A stretch of 64,000 bases of DNA. Source: Dokdonella_A sp046347015. Its GTDB lineage: Bacteria; Pseudomonadota; Gammaproteobacteria; Xanthomonadales; Rhodanobacteraceae. Below are positions 47,611 to 55,998 of the stretch, one piece after another. Under the pieces are notes generated by a model, which worked only from the letters and a program-made list of their open reading frames with translations, searched no databases and was not told where the DNA came from. Position numbers and translations under genes: made by a program. Numbering within the stretch: the first letter of the stretch is position 1; each line of letters starts with the position of its first letter. Location: the NCBI GenBank assembly GCA_046347015.1, contig JAXMHA010000007.1, positions 1 to 64,000 on the forward strand, given 5' to 3'.

Positions 47611-49590
47611 ATGGTCAATCCCGTTTCGCGCGCGTTCGGCGCCGCGCTTGTGCTCGCTTCATTCGTGGCGTTGCCCGCACGGGGGGAGGTCGTCGCGGAC
47701 GCCGTCGACTCCGAAGCGCGCGACCACACCGGTCAGGCCGCCGAAGGCTTGCCAGCGACCACGACTCCGCTCGACGTCGAATCGGACACCTGGATGGGCG
47801 AGGCGATCACCGTCACCGCAAGGGGTACGGCAGCCGACTGGCCTTCGGCTCTGGCGACCGAAGTCCTCGACTACACCAACGCGGTGGCCGAGCCGGCCGA
47901 CTTCCAGGACTGGATCACGCGGGTACCCGGCGTCGGCGCGACCGGGCAGAACGGCATCTTCGAAACGTTCTCGATCCGCGGCGCCGGCGCCAACGAGATC
48001 CTGATCCTCGCCGCCGGCGTGCCGCTGGCCGCGCAGCGGCGCGCGGGCGTACCGGTGTCGTTCGTCGAGCCGTTCCTGCTCGGCGAAGTCAGTGTGACGC
48101 GCGGACCGGCGGTCGTGCACTTCGGCCCGGGCGCGCTCGGCGGCGCGGTCTCGTTCGAGCCGCGCTGGTTCACGGCGCCGTTCGCAACCGGGGGCTACGC
48201 GACCGGTGGCAACGAATGGAACGTCGCGGCCGGCACCGGTTCGGAACGGTTCTCGGTGGCCGCCGCGCGGCACCAGGCCGGCGACACCGAAGCGCCGGAC
48301 GGCACGCCGCTCAACACGAGCTACGAGCGCGACAGCGCGACCTTGCAGTATCGCCATCGCGTCGGCGCGTTCGACATCGATGCGCTGCTGATGCCGTCGC
48401 GCACCACCGACATCGGCAAGTCCAACAGCCGCTATCCGGCACGCCAGACGACGACTTATCCCGATGACGACCACACGATCGGGCGGCTGCGCGTGCGCCA
48501 CGACTCGGGATTCGAGGCCAGCGTCTACGCGCACGACCAGGAATTGCGCACGTTCAAGCAGAGCGTCGGCAAGCCGGACGAGTTCGCCAGCATCGCCAGC
48601 ACCGATGGCGGCGCAACGTTGCAGCAGGTGTGGAAGGCCGGCAACTTCAGCAACGACGTCGGGATCGAATACTCGGGCCGCCGCGACGTGACCGGCTACG
48701 ATGCCGTCGGTACGGAATCCGACCGCACCTACAGCCTTGATGGTGCAAGCGAAGACGCGTGGTCGTTGTTCGCGATCACCAACTGGCGGCCGTCGCCAAA
48801 GCTGACGCTCGAACTCGGCGCGCGCACGTCGTGGATCAAGCAGCATCAGTCCGGCGCGCATCCCGATGATGCGGACACCGCGTTCACTGCCGGCGCGGTG
48901 TGGGCGCCGGATGGCAACTCGCACTGGACGCTCAACCTCGCCTCGGGCTTCCGCTTCGCATCGCTCGAAGAGCGGTTCTTTACCGGCGTCACCGGCCGTG
49001 GCGAAATCGTCGGCAACCCGAATCTCGCGTCGGAACACTCGACCGGCATCGACCTCGGCTACGCGTGGTGGTCGGGCAACTGGAATGTCGACGTGCACGC
49101 CTGGCGCACCGACGTCGACGACCTGATCCAGAAGATCGAACTCGAACCGGACGTCGAGGGTTTCGTCAACGTCGGCGAGGCGACGTTGCACGGCGCCGAG
49201 GTCGTGGTCGGCTGGAAACCGGCAACGGACCTGACGCTGCGCGCCACCGCCGCCTCGGTGTACGGCGAGGACACCAGCATCGACGAGCCGCTGTACGGCA
49301 TCCCGCCGCTCACCGCCAGCCTCGAAGCGGTCTGGGACATCGGCAACTTCCGCCTGTCCGGCCTCTACACCCACCGCTGGAACAAGGGCCGCCCGGGCTT
49401 CGAGGAACTCGAACGCGCCGACGTCGACATCGTCGACCTCGAAGCCCGCTACCGCATCAACGACGAGCTGGACCTCAAGTTCTACGTCCGCAACGCGTTC
49501 GACAAGCTCTACTACGCGACTGCCGACGAGCTGTCGACGTTCGCACCCGAACGGTCGGTGGGGGTGAGTTTGACGTGGGGGTTGAGGTGA
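47611..49590 (+). CDS. TonB-dependent receptor
   Basis: A 659-residue outer-membrane receptor. The signal peptide is followed by a spacer and the TonB-box-like MGEAITVTARG. The plug domain has DFQDWITRVPGVGATGQNG, FSIRGAGANEILILAAGVPL and RGPAVVHFGPGALGGAVSFEP. The barrel (from about 230) ends in SVGVSLTWGLR, with the aromatic/hydrophobic C-terminal signature of barrel assembly. The length is typical of siderophore or vitamin receptors. No ligand-specific neighbours are seen. Confidence 0.94.
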   Translation: MVNPVSRAFGAALVLASFVALPARGEVVADAVDSEARDHTGQAAEGLPATTTPLDVESDTWMGEAITVTARGTAADWPSALATEVLDYTNAVAEPADFQDWITRVPGVGATGQNGIFETFSIRGAGANEILILAAGVPLAAQRRAGVPVSFVEPFLLGEVSVTRGPAVVHFGPGALGGAVSFEPRWFTAPFATGGYATGGNEWNVAAGTGSERFSVAAARHQAGDTEAPDGTPLNTSYERDSATLQYRHRVGAFDIDALLMPSRTTDIGKSNSRYPARQTTTYPDDDHTIGRLRVRHDSGFEASVYAHDQELRTFKQSVGKPDEFASIASTDGGATLQQVWKAGNFSNDVGIEYSGRRDVTGYDAVGTESDRTYSLDGASEDAWSLFAITNWRPSPKLTLELGARTSWIKQHQSGAHPDDADTAFTAGAVWAPDGNSHWTLNLASGFRFASLEERFFTGVTGRGEIVGNPNLASEHSTGIDLGYAWWSGNWNVDVHAWRTDVDDLIQKIELEPDVEGFVNVGEATLHGAEVVVGWKPATDLTLRATAASVYGEDTSIDEPLYGIPPLTASLEAVWDIGNFRLSGLYTHRWNKGRPGFEELERADVDIVDLEARYRINDELDLKFYVRNAFDKLYYATADELSTFAPERSVGVSLTWGLR

Positions 49591-49785
49591 GGGTGGTGCG
49601 GGAACTGCTTTGACCCGCTACTGCAAGCGACAGCGGTCTGTTCAACCACGAGTGGTACCTGGTGGCTATAGTGCATGCCTCGCTAGCGGGAGTCGAACCG
49701 ACCCACAATCGGTACAAGGCGAAGCTGCCGATGACAGCGTGATTCACATCAATCAGCAAATCGCGAACCAGAGACGCCTCACTGC

Positions 49786-49974
49786 CTAAGGGCAAGTCGT
49801 CTCCACGCTATTTCCTACTTGCCTGCTCTGACAGGTAATGGACCGTTTCGCGGCATTCTGCTGATTAATGGACATGAGTGCTTGAAAGGTCGCAGTATCC
49901 TCCTGAGCTTGCGCTTGCCTTGCAAATAGGCGATATCGGCAGAAGGATCCAAACCAGGAAAATCGTAATCCCAT
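49786..49974 (-). pseudogene. Possible frameshifted small secreted protein
   Basis: The frame ends AQEDTATFQALMSINQQNAAK followed by a short tail with two Cys (TCQSRQVGNSVETTCP), which looks like a real mature peptide. The best signal-peptide-like sequence (FLVWILLPISPICKASA) lies just upstream in another frame, so a one-base shift near 49915-49925 may separate the two. The evidence is weak. Confidence 0.3.
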
Positions 49975-50007
49975 CTTGTGGCCATGCGATAAGACAGGGG
50001 ACGGTGC

Positions 50008-50379
50008 TCATGAAATTGTGATCTCGTCTTCTACCCAATGGGCGGTCCTCTGCAGTAGCTGTGCGACACCACGTAAGATCGACGCATCGAAACCGAAACT
50101 AGATGTCCGATATGAGCTGGACGTGTACACGATTTCTCGCGGGGACTTTCGCTGATACTTGCCAGCCAGCTTTGCGGGGACGGAGAACAGTTGCCTCGTC
50201 ACGATTTGGAACCTGACAGCCCGACCGTTCACGAATCTGGGTGTCACAGAGTACGGACGCCATGACGTGTTAGCGAAAGCGGCAGGAACGCCGCGCCGAG
50301 AAGAAACCGTCGAAACATGGCATCGCGTCTGAGCACCATTCGTACAACGCGTGCCAAGTGGCGAACTCGAAGTGAACAC
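50008..50379 (-). pseudogene. Possible frameshifted secreted protein remnant
   Basis: A 123-codon frame whose second half (SWRPYSVTPRFVNGRAVRFQ through ASILRGVAQLLQRTAHWVED) has protein-like composition. A plausible signal peptide start, MFRRFLLGAAFLPLSL, lies in the neighbouring frame at about 50265-50318. Joining them needs a one-base shift near 50265-50275. No family is recognised. Confidence 0.3.
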
Positions 50380-50711
50380 GATCTTGCCGTACTGGGGGGG
50401 ATCGTCATGCGGGACTTCAGCGAGTTCGTACGACTATCGGGGCTGCCGCTCGTGCACATACTGGGCCAACTCCAGACCACATCGGGACCTTTGACATCTG
50501 GCGATCTATCGCGACGAGGTTGCCTCTGCAGGCGCAACAGCGAACTATATCAAGGGGCAACTCTTGGCGGTATTTACCGCCGACCAGACAAGCACTGAAC
50601 CATGTACTTCTTGTCGCCATGGCAGAAGCCAAGATGATTTGAGTGTCAAGTTCGAGGAGAAAACGGTAGAAAGGAGATACTTCCGTGCCGCAGTTCCTTG
50701 CGCGGATTGGT

Positions 50712-50915
50712 CTACACCAAGATCTCGATGTACGCGAGCCGGCATGCCGGGGAGGGCGTCATGATTCCATCTTCGCGTAATCCCTCCTGATGGAACGCGA
50801 TGGCTTCCCGGATTGCGCATCGGCCTCTTCGACGGTGTCGCCGGTGGCGAAGCAGCTGGAAGTGAATGTACGCCGAGAAATTTCCGGCTGCCCGTTCGAT
50901 GACGATGCGCGCATG
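50712..50915 (-). pseudogene. hicB-like antitoxin relic
   Basis: Pieces of a HicB antitoxin are readable in two frames. ARIVIERAAGNFSAYI is followed, in another frame, by CFATGDTVEEADAQ. The original frame then resumes with REAIAFHQEGLREDGI and ends in PSPACRLAYIEILV. This order matches HicB exactly (VIEKADGNFSAY, PDLPGC, ATGDTVEEA, IREAIEFHLEGLREDG). The piece expected to read PDLPG is partly deleted, and one base is missing near 50813. No hicA gene was found next to it. Confidence 0.75.
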
Positions 50916-51091
50916 CTGGCTACCTCTTGACGTTGCTTGAGCTCCTCTCGTCAGGGAGAAGAAGCAGATGTGACGGCGCAATTCTCGTCTGGGCCCCCTT
51001 AGCCCAAGCCAATCCCCGGATCGCTTGCGAACATACAGACTTGCGCGGAATAGTGCGGAACTTCGTTCCGCACTCAGCCGTTCTTGAATGA

Positions 51092-52015
51092 TCAATACCG
51101 CCCCACCGCCGCGTCGACCTCCCTTGCCCACGCGTCGATGCCACCGTTGACGTTCGCGACGTCGAGGAAGCCGAGTTCGCGGAAGTGTTCGGCGGCTTCG
51201 CGGCTGCGTTCGCCGTGGTGGCAGAGGAACGCGAGCGGCGTGTCCTTCGGCAGCGCGGCCAGTCGTTCATAGCTGTCGCCGTCAAGTACTTCGGCGTCCG
51301 TGAACGACGCGCGGGCGCGCTCGTCGGCGCCGCGCACGTCGATGACGGTAACCTTGCCGTCGCGAATCCTTTCGGCCAGCGCGTGGACATCGAGTGCCTT
51401 GACGGTGGGGGGCGCCTCCGGAAGATGGATTGCAAGGCCTTCGCCGTGCGGTGTCGTCGTCCAGTCGATGCTGGCGCCGCGCGCCCGTTTCGCGCTGGCC
51501 GGATCGAAACGCACCTCGAGGCCGCCGGCCGTCGCGACGATGTCGTGTTCGCCTTGCGGCCGGAACTCGAAACGCGGATGGAAACCGTTGTCGATGACGA
51601 GGAACAAGGCATCGTCACCGGAATCGGCGAGGGCGGCCTTGATGCGTTCCGCCGCCGCGCCGGTAATGGTGATCGCCGGCGGCGAACGGTCCGGAGGCGG
51701 TTTGCCGAGCAGCGTGAACAACTCGCCCGATGCGTACATCGACTGCACGAGATCGGCGCCGCCGACCAGTTCACCGCCGACATACAGTTGCGGAATGGTC
51801 GGCCACTGGCCGAACTCCTTGATGCCTTGCCGCAAGTCCGGGTCGCCCAGCACGTCGAAGGTCGCGTAGTCGTCGAGTACGTCGTCGAGGCAGCCGACGG
51901 CTGCGGCGGAAAACCCGCACTGTGGTGCGCGCCGCGTCCCCTTCATGAACAACACGACGGGGTTGGCGGCAAGCAGGGTTTCGATGCGTTGGCGAACGGT
52001 GGGGTCGAGGGACAC
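51092..52015 (-). CDS. Grx4-family monothiol glutaredoxin fused to HesB-like and rhodanese domains
   Basis: A 307-residue three-domain protein. Residues 1-105 are a monothiol glutaredoxin with the CGFS active site (C33-S36) and WPTIPQLYVGGELVGG. Residues about 114-185 resemble an A-type Fe-S carrier (HesB) domain, but they contain none of its three Cys. Residues about 205-307 are a rhodanese domain with the active-site Cys265 in FLCHHGERS. The GTG at 52015 follows CCAGGAATCGCC and gives the length known from Xanthomonas homologues; the sequence before it is not protein-like. It probably acts in Fe-S cluster delivery or sulfur trafficking. Confidence 0.9.
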   Translation of the reverse strand: MSLDPTVRQRIETLLAANPVVLFMKGTRRAPQCGFSAAAVGCLDDVLDDYATFDVLGDPDLRQGIKEFGQWPTIPQLYVGGELVGGADLVQSMYASGELFTLLGKPPPDRSPPAITITGAAAERIKAALADSGDDALFLVIDNGFHPRFEFRPQGEHDIVATAGGLEVRFDPASAKRARGASIDWTTTPHGEGLAIHLPEAPPTVKALDVHALAERIRDGKVTVIDVRGADERARASFTDAEVLDGDSYERLAALPKDTPLAFLCHHGERSREAAEHFRELGFLDVANVNGGIDAWAREVDAAVGRY

Positions 52016-52247
52016 GGCGATTCCTGGAGCAGGGGACGAGCGGGCGCGCGTCGCGTGCCGCACTCGCCATCTTACGCCGTGCGTCGCGGTGACGCGGAAC
52101 GGTGCGCGCCGCGCCACCCGGGCCGGCGTGACAGCGAGTCCCCGGTCCGCGCACGCCAAGCGGACGGTCCACGGCGTTGGCCACCATCGACTTCCGGAGC
52201 CGGCAAACCTTGTGCGCGGATGTTTGCGGGCAACCCACCGCGACGCG

Positions 52248-53897
52248 TCAAGTCGCGTATTGTCGAGGCCTGCCGATGGCCGATCCGGTTCCAGCCCAAT
52301 CCCGCAACGCAAGCTTGCGCCCGTGCGTTGCCGCGATGCGCGCGGCGACGGCTACACCCGTTTCCGCGCCGCCTTCCATGAAGCCCTGGTTGTCGAACGA
52401 GCAGTGTTCGCCCGCGAAGTACAGGTTTCCGACCGGCTCGCCGATCGCACCGCGGATCGTCGTCCACTGGCCCGGCGTGAAGCACGCGTAACTGCCGAGC
52501 GTCCACGGGTGCGTCGGCCAATGGAAGCGAGCCTCGCGAGCACCGCCGCGGGCCGCGGCGATCCCGGGAAAGATCGATTCGAGTTGACCTACTGCCACCG
52601 CGGCTTGCTGCGCCGGAGTGCCTGCGCCGATCGCGACGCCGTGCCGGCCGCCGACGAAGTTGGTGAGGATGCCGGCCGCGCCGGGTTGCATGCGACTGGT
52701 CTCCCACGTCGTTTGCAGCGGCAGGTCGCTGTACGTGCTGCCACTCATCGCGTGGCGGGTGCGCCAGACACGCTCGTCGAAGCCGATCATCAGCTTGGCA
52801 TTGGTGCCGTAGCGCAGGTCGGCGATGGCGCGCTGCTTCCAGTCGGGCAGTTCGACGGCAAGGTTCACGCGCCGCAACGTCGTGAACGGAATCGCGAGCA
52901 CGACGTGGTACGCGCGGACCTGCATGGCACCGGCGCCGCGTGCGAACGACAGGCGATAGCGGCCATCGGCGTCCTGCGCCACGGACTCCAGCGCGCAGCC
53001 GGTTTCAATGTGCCCTTCGAGCCCGGCGGCGAGGCGCTGCACGACGAGGTCGTTGCCGCCCCGCACGTGGTAGCGCTCGTCGCTCTCGCCGAAAATGCGG
53101 AAGTGATCGTCGCCGCTGCCGATGAAGGTCAGCAGGTTCAGCGCCGACTGCTCGTCGCATTCGAGCCCCATCTCGGTCGTATAGGCCACTTCGATCAAGG
53201 TGCGCAGCCACCCGTTCGCACCCGCGCGATCCAGCCATTCGCTGACCGTGAGCGCGTCAAGCGCCTGCGCGCCACCCGGCGCGCGAAAGGTGATGTCGGC
53301 ATCCGGCAGGCTGTCCGCATCGCGCGCGATGGCCGTCGCGAGCGGCGCGAATTCGCGCAGGATCTCGGCTTCGCCATGGCGACGCCCGTTGGCAAACCAC
53401 ACGTCGCCGTAGGCCGTGGTCGGATCGCCTTCGAGGTCGTCCAGCACGAGGCCCAGTTCGGCGGCCAGCGCGTGCATTTGTGCATGACCGGTATCGATCA
53501 GCTCGCCTCCGAGCTCGCACACCTGGTCGTCGGCGAAATGGCCGCGCAGGCTGAACATGCGTCCGCCAACGCGGGACTGTGCTTCGTACACCCGCACCGG
53601 AATGCCTGCCTGACGCAGACGGTGTGCACATGTGAGTCCGGCGATGCCGGCGCCGACCACGACGACGGATTCGGCATCCGAATCGGCAGCCATCCGCGGC
53701 GGTGTGCGCACGCAAGCCGGCAACGCCAGCGCGGCCGCCGCCGCGGCAGACTGGACGAGGAAGCGGCGCCGTCCCGCGTCGCCGCGCAGCGCGCGCTCGC
53801 GTTCGATCACCTCGTCCAGCGGTTCGCCCGATGCGCGTGAGTGGGCCGCGATCGCGGCCGCGCGACGCAGGATATGCAGCAACGGTGTGCGTGCCAT
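52248..53897 (-). CDS. Exported flavin monoamine oxidase family protein
   Basis: A 549-residue FAD enzyme. A cytoplasmic leader of about 40 residues precedes a twin-arginine signal (GRRRFLVQSAAAAAALALPAC), which ends in a lipobox-like Cys. The Rossmann FAD loop is VVVVGAGIAGLTCAHRLRQAG, followed by VYEAQSRVGGRMFSL. The C-terminal flavin-binding part reads LYFAGEHCSFDNQGFMEGGAETGVAVA, typical of amine oxidases. It should be folded with FAD before Tat export. The amine substrate is unknown. The downstream Grx4-type gene starts 230 bases past its end. Confidence 0.9.
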   Translation of the reverse strand: MARTPLLHILRRAAAIAAHSRASGEPLDEVIERERALRGDAGRRRFLVQSAAAAAALALPACVRTPPRMAADSDAESVVVVGAGIAGLTCAHRLRQAGIPVRVYEAQSRVGGRMFSLRGHFADDQVCELGGELIDTGHAQMHALAAELGLVLDDLEGDPTTAYGDVWFANGRRHGEAEILREFAPLATAIARDADSLPDADITFRAPGGAQALDALTVSEWLDRAGANGWLRTLIEVAYTTEMGLECDEQSALNLLTFIGSGDDHFRIFGESDERYHVRGGNDLVVQRLAAGLEGHIETGCALESVAQDADGRYRLSFARGAGAMQVRAYHVVLAIPFTTLRRVNLAVELPDWKQRAIADLRYGTNAKLMIGFDERVWRTRHAMSGSTYSDLPLQTTWETSRMQPGAAGILTNFVGGRHGVAIGAGTPAQQAAVAVGQLESIFPGIAAARGGAREARFHWPTHPWTLGSYACFTPGQWTTIRGAIGEPVGNLYFAGEHCSFDNQGFMEGGAETGVAVAARIAATHGRKLALRDWAGTGSAIGRPRQYAT

Positions 53898-54011
53898 GCG
53901 TGCTCCCCTCTGGCCGACGCACAGCCTAGCGCGAATGCAGCCGATCGACAGCAGGCCGGCGGGACGCCGGGCCGCAATTCTCGGTGGCCGTGACGTCGCG
54001 GATCAGGCGAT

Positions 54012-54632
54012 TCAGCCCGCTCTCGTCGACGGAACGAGGATGCAGCGGAAGGCCGGCAGCAACCGGTCGGCCCACAGCGCATACTGCGCGGGACCGGGAT
54101 GCAGGCCATCGCCGGCGAGCATTCCGGGGCCGTCGCCACAGGTGCGTGAAATCGACGTCACATCGACGAACGGCACGCCGGCCGCGCCGGCAATGTCCCA
54201 AGCCGTCGCGTTGAACCGGTCGATCGTATTCGCAACGTCTTCCGCATCGCGCCCCTCGTGGCGGGCAAACGGCGTGACACCCCAATCCGGGATCGAGATC
54301 GCGACGACACGTTCGGGTTGCGCGCCGCCGAACGTGATCGCGCGCGTGAGCAGACGCTCGAATCCGCGGTGGAACTCCGCGGCCGATCGGCCGCGATACT
54401 GGTCGTTGACGCCGATCAGCAGGCTGACCGCATCGTAGGGAGACGAGAGGCTCGCGGCGTCGATGGCGGCCTCGAGTTCGTCGGTGGTCCATCCCGTCCT
54501 GGCGATGACCGCGGGTGGATCGAGTGGCACGCCGTCCTCGCGCAGGCGGCGCGAGAGTTGCTCCGGCCAGCGCTGCCCGGGCGCTACCCCTTCACCGATC
54601 GTGTACGAGTCGCCGAGTGCGAGCAGCCGCAC
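54012..54632 (-). CDS. SGNH/GDSL-family hydrolase
   Basis: A 206-residue serine esterase. Block I is LLALGDSYTIGEG (nucleophile S9), block III is LLIGVNDQYRG (Asn of the oxyanion hole), and block V is GDGLHPGPAQY with the Asp-His pair. No signal peptide is seen, so it should be cytoplasmic. It starts with GTG three bases after the stop codon of the aminotransferase gene, so the two form an operon. Substrate specificity cannot be read from the sequence. Confidence 0.88.
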   Translation of the reverse strand: MRLLALGDSYTIGEGVAPGQRWPEQLSRRLREDGVPLDPPAVIARTGWTTDELEAAIDAASLSSPYDAVSLLIGVNDQYRGRSAAEFHRGFERLLTRAITFGGAQPERVVAISIPDWGVTPFARHEGRDAEDVANTIDRFNATAWDIAGAAGVPFVDVTSISRTCGDGPGMLAGDGLHPGPAQYALWADRLLPAFRCILVPSTRAG

Positions 54633-54635
54633 GGC

Positions 54636-55874
54636 TCAGGCGACGCGCCGGTGCCCGGCGCTCGCGAGGCGCTCGAGGTGCCGCTCGATCCGCTCGAACG
54701 CATCGGCCAGCACGGCCGGTTCCGGCAACAGCGTGACGCGGAAGTGATTGCGGGCGGCGATGTTGAAGTTCCGGCCCGGGACCAGCAGGATGTGCTCGGC
54801 CTCGAGCAGGCCTTGCGCGAAGTCCATGTCGTCGAATCCGGGGAGCGCGTCGTCGCGGACGGCAGGAAACGCGTACAGCGCACCGCGCGGCGCGACCAGT
54901 GTCAGGAATGCGCTGCGCGCGACCGCGTCGACGACGCAGGCCCGTGCTGCAAACAGGCGTCCGCCGGGCGCGGTGAGCCGGGAAATCTCGTCGCGACTTG
55001 CGAGTGCGGGCTCGATCGCCCACTGCGCCGTGACGTTGCTGCACAGTCGCAGAGCAGCGAGCTTGTCGAGCGCCGCCAGCAGCGGCGCGATGCGGCTTTC
55101 CTCGCCACCCATCGCCAGCCAGCCGACGCGGTAGCCGCACGCAAAATGGGTTTTCGACAACCCGCCGTAGCTGATGCACGGCGCATCGCCGGACAGCGAC
55201 GCGATGGGCACGAACGGCGCAGCGTCGTAACGGACCGAATCGTAGATCTCGTCACCCAGCAGCAACAGGTCGTGGCGCGCCGCCGTGGCGACGAGTTCCC
55301 GCAGCAGCGCGCGTGGATAGACGGCGCCGGTCGGGTTGTTCGGATTGATGACGACGAGTGCGCGCGTACGTGGCGTGATGCGTGCTTCGATCTCGCCGGC
55401 ATCGGGCAGGTGGTCGCGTCCGGCCGGGCACGGGTAATGCACCGGGACGCCGCCATTGAGGCGCGTCGCGGCACTCCACAGCGGATAGTCCGGCGCCGGG
55501 ACCAGCACTTCGTCGCCGGGTTCGAGCAGCGCGCGCAGCGTCATGTCGATCAGCTCGCTGACGCCGTTGCCGATGAACACGCGGCGTGCCTCGACGTTCG
55601 CACCGGCATTGCGGTAACGGCTGGCGATCGCCTCGCGTGCCTGCGGCAGGCCTTGCTGTTGGCAGTAGGCGGCGCTTGCATCGAGGTGCGTGCGGACCGC
55701 GGTTTCGACGGTTGCCGGTACCCGCAGGCCGAACAGCGCCGGATTGCCGATGTTGAGCTTCAGCACCGGCGTGCCGCCGGCTTCGAGCTCTCCGGCGCGC
55801 CGGTCGAGCGCGCCGCGAATTTCGTATTGGACGGCCGCGAGGCGGCTGCTGGCAGCGATCGGGGTGTTCGACAT
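54636..55874 (-). CDS. AlaA-like pyridoxal-phosphate aminotransferase
   Basis: A 412-residue fold-type I aminotransferase. Key parts are LKLNIGNPALFGLRVP, GNGVSELIDMTL, VLVPAPDYPLWSAA, VVINPNNPTGAVYP, LLGDEIYDSV, and PLP lysine K241 in ISYGGLSKTHFACGYRVGW. The pattern is closest to alanine aminotransferase AlaA. A role in alanine synthesis from pyruvate and glutamate is likely but not certain. It is divergent from sulfotransferase E. Confidence 0.9.
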   Translation of the reverse strand: MSNTPIAASSRLAAVQYEIRGALDRRAGELEAGGTPVLKLNIGNPALFGLRVPATVETAVRTHLDASAAYCQQQGLPQAREAIASRYRNAGANVEARRVFIGNGVSELIDMTLRALLEPGDEVLVPAPDYPLWSAATRLNGGVPVHYPCPAGRDHLPDAGEIEARITPRTRALVVINPNNPTGAVYPRALLRELVATAARHDLLLLGDEIYDSVRYDAAPFVPIASLSGDAPCISYGGLSKTHFACGYRVGWLAMGGEESRIAPLLAALDKLAALRLCSNVTAQWAIEPALASRDEISRLTAPGGRLFAARACVVDAVARSAFLTLVAPRGALYAFPAVRDDALPGFDDMDFAQGLLEAEHILLVPGRNFNIAARNHFRVTLLPEPAVLADAFERIERHLERLASAGHRRVA

Positions 55875-55998
55875 CGGGTGGATCCGGGGCAGGGACGGCG
55901 CATTCTACCGGTGCGGCAGGCCTTGGGCCGGTTCCGGCGGCGGGCGGGCTGCGGCCCCCGCATTCGACGCCGGAAATGGACTCGGCGAGAATGGCGGC

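Larger units (their letters stand above)
49591..51091. other. Lower-GC decayed island
   Basis: About 1.5 kb with visibly lower GC than the rest of the window and no intact gene. Fragments include a hicB-like relic (50712-50915) and two short minus-strand frames that look like broken secreted proteins (49786-49974 and 50008-50379). An inverted repeat GTGCGGAAC-TTC-GTTCCGCAC sits at 51053-51073, just past the end of the Grx4-type gene. Composition and decay suggest acquired DNA. Confidence 0.65.
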
